Assembly (NCBI GenBank): GCA_017744715.1
Contig: JAGIAT010000009.1
Coordinates: forward strand, 62,001-126,000
Source of the DNA: Niabella sp.
GTDB taxonomy: Bacteria; Bacteroidota; Bacteroidia; Chitinophagales; Chitinophagaceae
DNA: 64,000 bases
Direction of reading: 5' to 3'
The notes below the pieces were generated by a model. The model had not been told where the DNA came from. It searched no databases and worked only from the letters and a program-made list of their open reading frames with translations. Shown here piece by piece: positions 16,043 through 25,049 of the stretch; position 1 is the first letter of the stretch; each line of letters starts with the position of its first letter. A program made the translations under genes and the position numbers.

Positions 16043-17089
16043 CTAAAGATCAGGCGTAGACAGTGTTTGCCAGCTTTGGAATGCGCCAACCTCATATTCA
16101 ATCACCCCCGTTTTGGCGTTATAGGACGATTTGGACAGCAGCGGAAGCGGCATCGGAATTTTTGATTGCTCCGGGTGGTGTGTGCGGTTATGATAGGTTT
16201 GCACTTTCAGCGGATGGATCTGTTTCCCATTCATTTGAATATTGCTGATGCTGAGGCGCACTACCGGCAGCTCTTTGTAGTTGGTAACCCTTCCTCCCAT
16301 CGCCGGCTTCTGCGCTGCAAAATTTATTACCGTTCCATATTGCTCCAGGAAAATCCCCTCCCAGCTGCCAAACCGCAGGTTCTTTCCCGGAAAGGCCAGG
16401 GAGCCGATAACAAATTTTTCATGCCGGTTTAAATCTTCCACTTCCATCGTTACCCAGCTGTGTTCATACTCGCCCCAGGAGAAAATGATATCCTTCGGCG
16501 AAAATGAATCCGGCACAGGCTTCCCCGGTACATAACCCGATTTATACAAGGAGAGCCGGTAGTTTCCTTTGTCCCACCTTACCTTATTGCGCACACTGAT
16601 AAAATCACCTTCGGCATCACTGCTGGCATAGTAGCCGTCTGTTTTTAGTGCATTCCGGTTCCGTTCCATCCAGCGGGAAAAAATGCCGCCCCGCCCGATA
16701 CCCTGGCTGTTGCCACCGCCAACCGGCCTTCCATCAGACGCAGTCTGTATGCCTCCATAAAACTGCATCCGGTTCAGGGTGCCGTTGAATGGCGCAATGT
16801 AAAAGCGATAGTCGTCGGGTATAGATGTTTTGATATGCACATCCATGGAAAAACGCTCAAACATTACAGCAGGCGTATCCATCGTGATGGTGGTATTGAT
16901 AAAATGCAGCGGCGCTAATATAATGCTGTCCGGATAGCTGCGATCCGTAGCCATTTTCTTCTTCAACTCTTTATGAATATCTGAATTTTCATACTTCTTC
17001 CGGAGCGCCGTCTTGGAAGTATCTTCCTGGGCCGCACCCCCTCCGAAAAAAAAGGCTGTTACAAGCAGTAGTAAACCGTATTGTTTCAT
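16043..17089 (-). CDS. Secreted DUF3472-like protein
   Basis: A 348-residue protein from an ATG at 17089 with a signal peptide (MKQYGLLLLVTAFFFGGGAAQ). The middle (NRMQFYGGIQTASDG, GIFSRWM, then VRWDKGNYRLSLYKSG) resembles the DUF3472 beta-sandwich family. It probably acts outside the inner membrane. No catalytic residues can be named. It lies downstream of the orphan ABC permease, 31 bp apart, and may share its transcript, but no functional link is known. Confidence 0.6.
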   Translation of the reverse strand: MKQYGLLLLVTAFFFGGGAAQEDTSKTALRKKYENSDIHKELKKKMATDRSYPDSIILAPLHFINTTITMDTPAVMFERFSMDVHIKTSIPDDYRFYIAPFNGTLNRMQFYGGIQTASDGRPVGGGNSQGIGRGGIFSRWMERNRNALKTDGYYASSDAEGDFISVRNKVRWDKGNYRLSLYKSGYVPGKPVPDSFSPKDIIFSWGEYEHSWVTMEVEDLNRHEKFVIGSLAFPGKNLRFGSWEGIFLEQYGTVINFAAQKPAMGGRVTNYKELPVVRLSISNIQMNGKQIHPLKVQTYHNRTHHPEQSKIPMPLPLLSKSSYNAKTGVIEYEVGAFQSWQTLSTPDL

Positions 17090-17120
17090 TTCAATTTATA
17101 AACGCATGCGCTATCCATAC

Positions 17121-18167
17121 CTAGATCCGTACCCTTGGATCAAACACTCCATACAGGATGTCTGCTACAATATTCATGATCACAAAGAAGGCGGCCGAGA
17201 TGAGTACCGAGCCCATCACAACCGGGTAATCCAGCTTTTCCAGTGCATCTACCGTCACTTTTCCAATTCCCTGCCAGCCAAAGATGTATTCTACAAAAAA
17301 TGCGCCCGCCAGCAGTTCTGCAAACCATCCCGTTACAGCAGTAATTACCGGGTTCAATGCATTTTTCAGGCCATGTTTCCATATTACCGTTCGTTTACGC
17401 AATCCTTTCGCGTATGCGGTACGAATATAATCCTGGTCCAGCACGTCCAGCATGGCGCTTCTTGTAAGCTGGGTAATAATGGCCAGCGGGCGTATCCCCA
17501 GCGTAATGGCGGGCAGGATCAGGTTCTTAAGTGTAAGCACCCGCCGCCCGGTTACCGGGTCAATGTCGAACCAATTACCGGTAATGTGCAGGCCGGTATA
17601 TTTTGTAAGGATAAAACCAAAGACATATGCAATAATGATCCCCATAAAAAAAGACGGGGCCGAAATACCTACGATGCTTGAAAAAATAGCGCTGGTATCC
17701 AGCCAGGAATTTTGCCGGACGGCTGCCACCACTCCTAAAGGGATACCCACTGCAACCGCCAGCGCCATTGCAGCCAGCGTAAGCATTAGTGTGCCGGGAA
17801 GTGCCTCCATCAGGATGCCGGTTACCGCTCTTTTTGTTTGGTAAGACCGGCGCAGGTAAGGCACTTTGAATGCCAGTGTTGTTTCCCCGCCGATAAAAAA
17901 CCCTTTTAACTTTTTTGAAGCGATCTCCTCCCGGCTATGTATGGCCAGCGGCGATATGTCATTTACATACAGCAGGAATTGCTTCCATTTAGGTTGATCG
18001 AGGTATAATTCCCTGCGGATGTTTTCCTGCGTTTTCTGATCACCGCTCTGTCCCATCACCAATCGCGATGGATCGCCGAATCCCTGGAACAAAAAAAACA
18101 CCAGCAGTACAACCCCGGCCATTACCAGTATACCATATATTGCCTTTCTGATGATATATCCCAACAT
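17121..18167 (-). CDS. ABC transporter permease, OppB/DppB type, with no partner genes nearby
   Basis: A 348-residue protein from an ATG at 18167. N-terminal membrane helix (IYGILVMAGVVLLVFFLFQGFGDP), then a long extracytoplasmic insert to about residue 110, then five more helices and the EAA-like permease loop (RTAYAKGLRKRTVIWKHGLKNAL), ending in DPRVRI as in peptide/nickel permeases. Peptide uptake systems need a second permease (OppC), ATPases and a binding protein; none is encoded here. Confidence 0.9.
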   Translation of the reverse strand: MLGYIIRKAIYGILVMAGVVLLVFFLFQGFGDPSRLVMGQSGDQKTQENIRRELYLDQPKWKQFLLYVNDISPLAIHSREEIASKKLKGFFIGGETTLAFKVPYLRRSYQTKRAVTGILMEALPGTLMLTLAAMALAVAVGIPLGVVAAVRQNSWLDTSAIFSSIVGISAPSFFMGIIIAYVFGFILTKYTGLHITGNWFDIDPVTGRRVLTLKNLILPAITLGIRPLAIITQLTRSAMLDVLDQDYIRTAYAKGLRKRTVIWKHGLKNALNPVITAVTGWFAELLAGAFFVEYIFGWQGIGKVTVDALEKLDYPVVMGSVLISAAFFVIMNIVADILYGVFDPRVRI

Positions 18168-18213
18168 ACAAGAACCCGGTATTCAACCGGTGGTTTTAGT
18201 GATATCTGCAGCG

Positions 18214-19347
18214 CTAACGGGCGGTTTTTACAGCCCCCAGCTCTTTTAATGCTGCATTAAAGTTTTTATAACTCCATTTTCCGGCAACCGTTCCCTTTTT
18301 CAGGAGGTATAACGTAGGATTGGTTCTTGCCGCCATGCGGATCATTACCCGGTCACCTGCCAGTACTTCCAGGTCTTTAAAGGCGGTGCCGGCTATTGCC
18401 TGCTTTACCGGTACCGCTGTACTGCTGATGATATATACCGGTATCCCCTGCGCACGGGCATTTTGATAGATGGGTTCAAACCCGTTCTTCCAGTCGCTTA
18501 CCGGGTGCGACATATCTTCGTTAAACAACAACAGGATCTGATCCGCTTCCAGCAGTTGCTGTGTTATGTTGTTGCCCGCCGTGTCTGTAAAATCAAAGCC
18601 CCGGATCTCAGGAATATTGTTGGAGCCTGCTTTGATCAGTTTATCGTAGCGGTCAATAAATTTATAGGTGCTGTCGTTGAAATCGGCCGGGAATTGTTCC
18701 GCGTTGAACTCGATCTTTTTACCGGCTTTTTCATATACAAACACGATCTCTGTGCTGTCCGGAACCGCATTCGCCGGTATTTTCAGTTTACCGGGAATAA
18801 AACTTCCTTTTTTAAAGGGCAAACAATCCAGTACCGGCAAATACTTCAGCGTATACCATTGCCCCAGGAAGGAAAAAGCGGTGACCAGTACCATTAGCAC
18901 AGCAGTTGTTTTTCCAGAAAAGACCGGTTTTATATACCGGAGGTTTATAAACAGGAACAGGATCAATACCAGCAATACCAGGTCTTTGATAAAAGAGGTT
19001 TTGGAGCTGATAGGAATGCAATCACCAAAACAGCCGCAATTGCTAAACTTGCCCGAGAGGTAGGCATAGCCGGTCAGGAACGTGAAGAACACGATCAGCA
19101 ATAACAATAACCAGGCGATCCATTTCTTTTTCCATCCTAACAGTAACGCTGCTCCTGCAATGATCTCAAAAGCGATCATGAGTATGGATAAAGTAAGCGT
19201 GATGCCGTTCAGCGAGCTCAGTTTCCAGAGCTCAAAAAACTCCTGCATTTTATAGCTGAGCCCGATCGGGTCATTGGCCTTGATAAGTCCTGAAAAAATG
19301 AACAGAACCCCTACAATGACCCTTACGATTGCAACCAGTATCTTCAT
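18214..19347 (-). CDS. BT_3928-type DoxX/MauE-like membrane protein with thioredoxin-like tail
   Basis: A 377-residue protein from an ATG at 19347. Four membrane helices fill residues 1-140 in a DoxX/MauE pattern, with NCGCFGDCIPISSKTS following the third helix (Cys pairs as in MauE). The C-terminal half is soluble and resembles a thioredoxin-like fold (AGDRVMIRMAARTNPTLYLLKKG), without a CxxC. Its start overlaps the DUF1599 stop by 4 bp (ATGA), so they are translationally coupled. The pair divergent from folP is a common Bacteroidota arrangement. A redox or quinone-linked role is inferred from the MauE likeness. Confidence 0.85.
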   Translation of the reverse strand: MKILVAIVRVIVGVLFIFSGLIKANDPIGLSYKMQEFFELWKLSSLNGITLTLSILMIAFEIIAGAALLLGWKKKWIAWLLLLLIVFFTFLTGYAYLSGKFSNCGCFGDCIPISSKTSFIKDLVLLVLILFLFINLRYIKPVFSGKTTAVLMVLVTAFSFLGQWYTLKYLPVLDCLPFKKGSFIPGKLKIPANAVPDSTEIVFVYEKAGKKIEFNAEQFPADFNDSTYKFIDRYDKLIKAGSNNIPEIRGFDFTDTAGNNITQQLLEADQILLLFNEDMSHPVSDWKNGFEPIYQNARAQGIPVYIISSTAVPVKQAIAGTAFKDLEVLAGDRVMIRMAARTNPTLYLLKKGTVAGKWSYKNFNAALKELGAVKTAR

Positions 19348-19907
19348 GCCGTTTGCTGTTTTTTGCTGTTCGCTTCGTTTTGTAAAATCAATGCAAATAC
19401 AGCATAGTTAATAATGTCGTTATAGTTGGCGTCGATCCCTTCACTGATCAATGTTTTATGATCATTATCCAGGATCTGCCGTATGCGTTGCAATTTCATC
19501 AGGATCAGGTCCACAAAGCTTTCCTGGCTCATACCCCGCCAGGCCTCACCATAATCGTGGTTCTTATCCTGCATCAGCTTTTGGACCGCACCGGTGTATT
19601 GATCATAATAGGCGCGTACAGCTTCCTCCGGCAGGTCAGCCGGCGCATCCTTTGGCAACTCCAGTTGTATCAGTCCGATCACCCCGTAATTAATAATCCC
19701 CTTGAACTCTCCGGCAATATCATCGGCTACTTTTTGCTGCTTCAGGTCCTGTATGGTACGGATACGCTGGGCTTTGATATAGATCTGGTCCACAATGGAA
19801 ATGGTACGAAGTACCCTCCAGGCGGTTCCATAATCTTTGTTTTTCTTTAAAAACACATCCCTGCATTCGCTGATCACATTTTCGTATTGTGCATTTGTTT
19901 TATTCAT
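19344..19907 (-). CDS. DUF1599 protein
   Basis: A 187-residue protein from an ATG at 19907. Two repeats of the DUF1599 unit are visible: 'KKNKDYGTAWRVLRTISIVDQIYIKAQRI' type in the first half and 'KNHDYGEAWRGMSQESFVDLILMKLQRI' type in the second. Function is unknown; the family looks like an all-helical MazG/dUTPase-like fold. Coupled to the BT_3928 gene by a 4-bp overlap and divergent from folP across 95 bp. Confidence 0.92.
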   Translation of the reverse strand: MNKTNAQYENVISECRDVFLKKNKDYGTAWRVLRTISIVDQIYIKAQRIRTIQDLKQQKVADDIAGEFKGIINYGVIGLIQLELPKDAPADLPEEAVRAYYDQYTGAVQKLMQDKNHDYGEAWRGMSQESFVDLILMKLQRIRQILDNDHKTLISEGIDANYNDIINYAVFALILQNEANSKKQQTA

Positions 19908-20002
19908 AACGGTATTCTCTCAACATTTAAATCGCACGATTGTTCCGGTTTCAAACCAGTCAACATCTTATCTTTACGCTCAAAAATAACAAACAAATCG
20001 GG

Positions 20003-20848
20003 ATGTTTACGCTTAATTGCCGGGGAAAGTTGCTTTCGCTTCAAAAGCCAGTTGTAATGGGCATTTTAAATATGACCCAGGATTCTTTTTATGCGCCGAG
20101 CCGGCACCAGGCAAGCGATTCGTTATTAAGTACCGCTGAAAAGATGCTGAAGGCCGGCGCCGCCCTTCTCGATATCGGTGGCCAAAGTACCCGGCCGGGG
20201 AGCCGCACGCTATCGGCACAGGAAGAAGCAGCAGCCGTAATTCCGGCAGTAGCGGCTTTGCACAAAGCGTTTCCCGAGGCCATTCTTTCTGTCGATACTT
20301 TTTACAGCACCGTAGCTGCTGCCGCTGTTGAGGCCGGGGCTTCAGTGGTAAACGATATCAGCGCCGGAACCATCGATCCAGACATGTTTGCTACCGTTGC
20401 CGCACTCAATGTACCCTATGTATTGATGCATATGCAGGGCCGCCCGGAAACCATGCAACAGCAGCCCTATTATGATAACGTTACACAGGAAGTACTGGAT
20501 TTTTTTATTGAGAAGCTTGCCTTGTTAAAAAAAGCGGGAGTAAAGGATGTAGTGCTTGATCCCGGCTTCGGCTTTGGAAAAACCACCACACACAACTTTA
20601 CGCTTTTAAAAAACCTGCGGCAATTTATGATCCTGAACTGTGCCCTTTTATTGGGCGTAAGCCGCAAGGGCACTATTTACAGAACACTGGGAACAACTGC
20701 TGAAGGTGCGTTGAACGGTACAACGGTATTAAATACGATCGGCCTTATGAACGGGGCGCATATACTCCGGGTGCATGATGTAAGGGAGGCGATGGAAGCA
20801 ATCATACTGCTGCAGCATTACCCGGAAGCCATTCCTTCCAGTTTATAG
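20003..20848 (+). CDS. folP: Dihydropteroate synthase
   Basis: Start set at the ATG at 20003 (MFTLNCRGKLL), giving 281 residues, the normal length. Signatures: VVMGILNMTQDSFY at the start, GAALLDIGGQSTRPG, SVDTFYS, VNDIS, VLMHMQG and DPGFGFGKT, GVSRKGTI. It condenses p-aminobenzoate with dihydropterin pyrophosphate in folate synthesis. An upstream TTG frame (19940) exists but the added residues are not family-like. Confidence 0.96.
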   Translation: MFTLNCRGKLLSLQKPVVMGILNMTQDSFYAPSRHQASDSLLSTAEKMLKAGAALLDIGGQSTRPGSRTLSAQEEAAAVIPAVAALHKAFPEAILSVDTFYSTVAAAAVEAGASVVNDISAGTIDPDMFATVAALNVPYVLMHMQGRPETMQQQPYYDNVTQEVLDFFIEKLALLKKAGVKDVVLDPGFGFGKTTTHNFTLLKNLRQFMILNCALLLGVSRKGTIYRTLGTTAEGALNGTTVLNTIGLMNGAHILRVHDVREAMEAIILLQHYPEAIPSSL

Positions 20849-20937
20849 CAGGCACTGTACATATCCGCAAATGAATGAGGCCGGCATGTTGGCAGATAAT
20901 TTCAATGCCCCCTATCGCCGCATTCCGTTTTTTGCGC

Positions 20938-21237
20938 TTACATATTTGATTCAAGAACAGCAGTCAGCTGTCCTGCCGGTAATACGCCGCTTTGCCGCCA
21001 TACCACCTGTCCTTTCTTAAACAGGATCAGCGTAGGCACGCTTTGCACCTGGTAAAAGGAGGCTGCCTGCGGACTCTGGTCAATGTCTACCTTAATAATG
21101 GTTACGTTTTCGCCTACTTTGGCCTTTACCTCTTCCAAAACCGGCTTCATCATTTTACAGGGGCCGCACCAGGTTGCGGTAAAATCGACGAGCACCGGCT
21201 TTTCTCCATTGATCAATGTTTGAAATGTAGCTGCCAT
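20938..21237 (-). CDS. trxA: Thioredoxin
   Basis: A 99-residue protein from an ATG at 21237. The WCGPC active site is at 23-27 and the cis-Pro loop VPTLILFKKG follows near 69. A general disulfide reductase. A TACTTTTG -7 box is 13 bp upstream of the start. Confidence 0.96.
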   Translation of the reverse strand: MAATFQTLINGEKPVLVDFTATWCGPCKMMKPVLEEVKAKVGENVTIIKVDIDQSPQAASFYQVQSVPTLILFKKGQVVWRQSGVLPAGQLTAVLESNM

Positions 21238-21250
21238 CTTTTTGTTTTTA

Positions 21251-21258
21251 CAAAAGTA
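21251..21258 (-). promoter_or_regulatory. -7 box (TACTTTTG) for trxA
   Basis: Exact TAnnTTTG match on the minus strand, 13 nt before the ATG. No clear -33 element. Confidence 0.45.
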
Positions 21259-21281
21259 TCAACAATCGCACCATTTCACAT

Positions 21282-21310
21282 AAAAAACGGCCATCCCTGG
21301 GGGATGGCCG
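21282..21310 (-). terminator. Intrinsic terminator after the first FKBP gene
   Basis: Ten-base-pair perfect stem 21288-21297 / 21301-21310 (CGGCCATCCC), 3-nt loop, followed on the minus strand by six T (21282-21287). It ends transcripts of the gene stopping at 21335. Confidence 0.85.
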
Positions 21311-21334
21311 CTCAAATATCAAATGCTGACCGAC

Positions 21335-22351
21335 TTATTTTTTATCGCCGGCTTTTGGAGATTCAGCTTTTGGTGCTTCCTGCGGAACAGGCATTACCGG
21401 CTGCTGTTGCTGCGGAGGTGCATCTCCCACATGGGTGATTTCCACTTCAAAATACAACGCATCGTATGCCTTAAATGGCGCGCCCTGGGGTGCTCCTTGT
21501 GTATAGGCCAGGAAGCCCGGAATGTAGATCACTCCTTTTCCGCCTTCTTTAAACTGTTTTAATCCATCTTCGAAACCGGGGATGGTACCACCGGAACCTA
21601 CCTGGGCAGTCATGGTATTGGCATCGAATGGCTTGTCGCCCTCTACTGTTTTACCAGCATACTTCAGGGTTACGAATTTGCCATCGGCTACCTGTGCCCC
21701 GGTACCGGGATTGTCTATTTTTACAAAAGTACCCAGCGCCGATTTTACAGCGGTAATGTTTTTCTTTTTCAGATATGCTTCCATATCCTTGATCTGCTTG
21801 TCTTTTCCTCCCGCTTTTTCAAAGGCTTCTACCACTGCCTTTTGCTTGGCTTCTTCTCTTTTTTGATAAGCTTCTCCTTCTTTCTGACGGTCGGCCATAG
21901 CCAGGCTATCCTTCTTAAATACTTCCAGTATTTTAAATGTAAAGGTGATTTTATCGCCTTTTTTCAGGAACGGAGGCATCTGCGCTTCCTGAATCTGTCC
22001 TTTCTTAATGAGGGAGTCTACAAAAAGAATGGCAATAAGGCTATCTCCTTTTTTCAATTTAGGCAGCACTTCCAGCGGGCTGTAGTTGGTTTGTTCCGGC
22101 ATCAGCTGCTGAACGGGCATGTACTCCGGCATGGTATTGTAAGAACTGTACATCACCGTGTCTTTTGCACCCGAAACTTTCTGGATCACGTGAAATTTCA
22201 GTACGTCGCCGGTTTTTGTAGAGTCCTTGCTTCCGCCTTCGATGATTTTATATTTCAGGCCGGTTGCCGTCGTTTTAAAATCTGCGTTCTTACAGGCTGT
22301 AAAAGCTACTGCCGTAAACAGGCACAACCCGATTGTTTGTAATTGTTTCAT
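21335..22351 (-). CDS. FKBP-type peptidyl-prolyl isomerase lipoprotein (copy A)
   Basis: A 338-residue protein from an ATG at 22351 with a lipoprotein signal (VAFTACKN). The C-terminal half is an FKBP domain (KFVTLKYAGKTVEGDKPFDANTM, then GFEDGLKQFKEGGKGVIYIPGFLAY); the N-terminal half is a second, diverged FKBP-like unit (TGLKYKIIEGGSKDSTKTGDVL). A Lys/Glu-rich helix links them. It ends in a Pro/Gln-rich tail. It should assist folding in the periplasm or at the envelope. A paralogue lies 117 bp upstream. Confidence 0.9.
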   Translation of the reverse strand: MKQLQTIGLCLFTAVAFTACKNADFKTTATGLKYKIIEGGSKDSTKTGDVLKFHVIQKVSGAKDTVMYSSYNTMPEYMPVQQLMPEQTNYSPLEVLPKLKKGDSLIAILFVDSLIKKGQIQEAQMPPFLKKGDKITFTFKILEVFKKDSLAMADRQKEGEAYQKREEAKQKAVVEAFEKAGGKDKQIKDMEAYLKKKNITAVKSALGTFVKIDNPGTGAQVADGKFVTLKYAGKTVEGDKPFDANTMTAQVGSGGTIPGFEDGLKQFKEGGKGVIYIPGFLAYTQGAPQGAPFKAYDALYFEVEITHVGDAPPQQQQPVMPVPQEAPKAESPKAGDKK

Positions 22352-22417
22352 TTTTGTTTTTGTGTTATTGTTTATTCAGATGTTACGTTGCTTGATTTGT
22401 GAAAACCGTTACATGTA

Positions 22418-22451
22418 AACTGGCTGCCTTATTGAACAAAGACAGCCAGTT
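22418..22451 (-). terminator. Possible terminator after the second FKBP gene
   Basis: Nine-base-pair perfect inverted repeat 22418-22426 / 22443-22451 (AACTGGCTG) with a 16-nt loop, 17 bp past the stop at 22469. The T run after it is short (TTTA), so strength is uncertain. Confidence 0.5.
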
Positions 22452-22468
22452 CGCTTGTTTTTTCTTCG

Positions 22469-23449
22469 TTATTTCTTTTTTCCTTTTCCTGCAGGAGTCT
22501 GAGGCTGCGTGATGATCTTTGTCTGAGGCATGGTATCACCCACTTCTGTAACTTCTACCTCAAAATACAAGGGTTCAAATTCTTTAAACGGAGCTCCCGG
22601 AGGTGGCGTTTTTCCGTAAGCCAGGAATCCGGGGATATAAATCACCCCTTTTCCGCCTTGTTTAAACTGACGCAGCCCGTCTTCAAACCCACGTATGGCC
22701 CCGTTTACACCAATCTGTGTAGTGAAGGAATTCGGACCTTCAAAGGTGCTGTCGTTCAATACTTTTTTTCCGGTATATTTTACGGAAACAAATTTCTTGT
22801 CTGCCACGGGAGCGCCGGTGCCCGGATCGTCTACTTTTACAAAAGCACCCAGGGGCGTTTTTACCGTGCTGATATTTTTGTTCTTCAGATAGTTTTCTAC
22901 TTCTGCGGTCTGTTTCGCTTTTTCGCCGGATTTTTCCAAAGCCAGCTCCTCGTTCTTTTGCAGTTTTTCTATTTCTGCCTGATAGTCTTTACGCGCCACG
23001 CTATCCGCATTAAATACATCCAGTACTTTATAGGTATAGATGATCTGGTCGCCTTTTTTGAAGTAAGGAGGCATTTGTGCTTCCGGTAACATTCCTTTTT
23101 TGATCGCGGAATCGATGTATACGATGGCTACAAGACTATCGCCCTTTTTCAGGTACTTGAATACTTCTGCCGGATCATATATCGGCTGATCCGGAGGGTA
23201 AGGACGTGCACCCGTAAAAAAGGGAAGCTTTCCGTAGGTATCTGCCAGCACGGTATCTTTATGCCCGCTAACCTTTACGGTCATGTTCATTTTCAAAACG
23301 GATCCCTCGCTTAAACTGTCTTTACCACCGCTTCCGAAGATCTTATATTTAAGTCCGCTATGCGTGGTTTTAAATTCCGTATTATTCTTGCAAGCTGTAA
23401 AAGCAACTGCTGTAAACAGGAACAGGCCTACAGTTCTTAATCGTTTCAT
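22469..23449 (-). CDS. FKBP-type peptidyl-prolyl isomerase lipoprotein (copy B)
   Basis: A 326-residue protein from an ATG at 23449, clearly a paralogue of the next gene: the same lipobox context (VAFTACKN), the same two FKBP-like units joined by a charged helix, and the C-terminal GFEDGLRQFKQGGKGVIYIP. The tail is Lys-rich (AGKGKKK) rather than acidic. It follows the NrnA-type gene by 17 bp and is likely co-transcribed with it. Folding helper in the periplasm or envelope. Confidence 0.9.
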   Translation of the reverse strand: MKRLRTVGLFLFTAVAFTACKNNTEFKTTHSGLKYKIFGSGGKDSLSEGSVLKMNMTVKVSGHKDTVLADTYGKLPFFTGARPYPPDQPIYDPAEVFKYLKKGDSLVAIVYIDSAIKKGMLPEAQMPPYFKKGDQIIYTYKVLDVFNADSVARKDYQAEIEKLQKNEELALEKSGEKAKQTAEVENYLKNKNISTVKTPLGAFVKVDDPGTGAPVADKKFVSVKYTGKKVLNDSTFEGPNSFTTQIGVNGAIRGFEDGLRQFKQGGKGVIYIPGFLAYGKTPPPGAPFKEFEPLYFEVEVTEVGDTMPQTKIITQPQTPAGKGKKK

Positions 23450-23466
23450 TTTTGTTTTATATTAAA

Positions 23467-24474
23467 TTATTGTAATAAATGCTCGTTCTCCTTCAATGCT
23501 TGTTTAAACCGGTTCACCGTTTCCTGCAGGCTGTCTTTTGATCCGCCACCCGAGGCATTAAAATGTCCGCCGCCGTTAAAATAGGTGCGGGCAAATGTAT
23601 TGCAATCAAAATGATCCTTGCTGCGGAAACTCCATTTCCGCTCTTCTTCCCGGTCAATAACCAGGGCCGCCAGTTTGATGCCCTGTACCGACAACGGGAA
23701 ATTTACCAGCCCCTCTGTATCCCCCGTCTTTATTTCATACTTTATAATGTCATATTTGGGGATGGCAATAAGTGCCGTATTGTATTCGTAAAAGAATTCA
23801 AGACGATGCGAAAACACGTGCCCCATAAAACGCAGCCGGTTCTCCAGGAAATTATCAAACAATAAACTGTGAATTTCTGTATGCCGGATCCCCTGTTCCA
23901 TCAAACGGGCGGCCATGTAATGTACCGCAGGTGTGGTAGCATCAAACCGGAATGAACCGGTATCTGCAATAAGCCCGGCATATAAACAGGCGCTGATCTC
24001 TTTATCCAGCATCTGCTCATCGCCTGCAGCCACAATCAGGTCAAAAATCATTTCGCAGGTAGAACTTTTCGCCTGGTTACTGATGCCATAGTCAAAAGCG
24101 TCCACATCCGGTTCCCGGTGATGATCGATCAGCACCTTTAAACATTGCGCCTTATACAAATCCTGCTCAAAATTCTTGGTGCGGTGAAAAATATTAAAAT
24201 CCAGGCAGAACAACCAGGTTGCTTCAGAAAGTGCAGCCTGTGCCTTTTCCCGTTCCTTATCGTAGTTCAGCACATTAGCGGCGCCTGGCATCCAGTTGAG
24301 CCAGGGTGCCCAGTTGGTAGGCGATACTACAGTAACCGTATGGCCCAGCTTTTGAAGATAGTGCGCTAACCCCAGGGAGGAGCCCATAGCGTCTGCATCC
24401 GGCTTTTGGTGCATGGTAATCACCACTTTAGCCGGCTGTCTTAAAATAGGAAATATATCTGTTATTGGTTTCAA
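23467..24474 (-). CDS. DHH-family phosphoesterase (NrnA-like oligoribonuclease / pAp phosphatase)
   Basis: A 335-residue protein; the start is a TTG at 24474 because no ATG precedes the DHH domain in frame. The DHH domain has HQKPDADAMGSS and LIDHHREPD, and the C-terminal DHHA1 domain has GGGHFNASGG. The family degrades short RNA oligomers and 3'-phosphoadenosine 5'-phosphate. A TATTTTTG -7 box ends 7 nt before the start. Divergent from ndk. Confidence 0.9.
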   Translation of the reverse strand: MKPITDIFPILRQPAKVVITMHQKPDADAMGSSLGLAHYLQKLGHTVTVVSPTNWAPWLNWMPGAANVLNYDKEREKAQAALSEATWLFCLDFNIFHRTKNFEQDLYKAQCLKVLIDHHREPDVDAFDYGISNQAKSSTCEMIFDLIVAAGDEQMLDKEISACLYAGLIADTGSFRFDATTPAVHYMAARLMEQGIRHTEIHSLLFDNFLENRLRFMGHVFSHRLEFFYEYNTALIAIPKYDIIKYEIKTGDTEGLVNFPLSVQGIKLAALVIDREEERKWSFRSKDHFDCNTFARTYFNGGGHFNASGGGSKDSLQETVNRFKQALKENEHLLQ

Positions 24475-24481
24475 TGAGGCG

Positions 24482-24489
24482 CAAAAATA
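24482..24489 (-). promoter_or_regulatory. -7 box (TATTTTTG) close to the nrnA-like start
   Basis: TAnnTTTG match on the minus strand, 7 nt before the TTG start at 24474. Would give a very short leader. Confidence 0.4.
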
Positions 24490-24523
24490 GGTAAATCTAT
24501 GATTTAGAGTGGAGGATTTTTCC

Positions 24524-24531
24524 TAAATTTG
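24524..24531 (+). promoter_or_regulatory. -7 box (TAAATTTG) for ndk
   Basis: Exact TAnnTTTG match, 26 bp before the ndk ATG. The -33 region has no clear TTG. Confidence 0.5.
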
Positions 24532-24557
24532 CCGGCCAAATTAAATTAAATCTTAAA

Positions 24558-24977
24558 ATGAGTAATCGTACTTTTACTATGATCAAGCCGGATGCCATGA
24601 AAAACGGGCATGCAGGCGTTATTATTGATCGTTTTATTAAAGAAGGCTATAAAATCGTTGCATTAAAAGTAACCCGGTTATCAGCCGACAAAGCCGGCGA
24701 GTTTTATGCCGTGCATAAGGAGCGCCCTTTTTACGGAGAACTGGTGGCGTTTATGAGCAGCGGCCCTATTGTAGCTGCCATCCTTGAAAAAGAAAATGCC
24801 GTTGCCGCATTCCGTGAGCTGATCGGTGCAACCGACCCTGCAAAAGCAGCGGAAGGTACGATCCGTAAACTGTATGCTACCTCATTGGGTGAAAATGCCG
24901 TTCATGGCAGCGACAGCGACGAAAATGCTAAAATTGAAGGCGATTTCTTCTTTAGCGGACTGGAACACGTACATTAA
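24558..24977 (+). CDS. ndk: Nucleoside diphosphate kinase
   Basis: A 139-residue protein from an ATG at 24558, the normal length. TFTMIKPDAMKNGHAG opens the fold and the phospho-histidine lies in ENAVHGSDSDENA. It balances nucleoside triphosphate pools. Monocistronic: divergent from nrnA-like and closed by a strong terminator. Confidence 0.97.
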   Translation: MSNRTFTMIKPDAMKNGHAGVIIDRFIKEGYKIVALKVTRLSADKAGEFYAVHKERPFYGELVAFMSSGPIVAAILEKENAVAAFRELIGATDPAKAAEGTIRKLYATSLGENAVHGSDSDENAKIEGDFFFSGLEHVH

Positions 24978-24997
24978 TTTAGCCGATCTTATAATTG

Positions 24998-25030
24998 AAA
25001 AAGCCGGCTCCTGTAAGAGGCCGGCTTTTT
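24998..25030 (+). terminator. Intrinsic terminator after ndk
   Basis: Stem 24998-25008 (AAAAAGCCGGC) paired with 25020-25030 (GCCGGCTTTTT), the right arm ending in T5. About 20 bp past the ndk stop. Confidence 0.85.
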
Positions 25031-25049
25031 AATGCTCTTTGCCACATCC

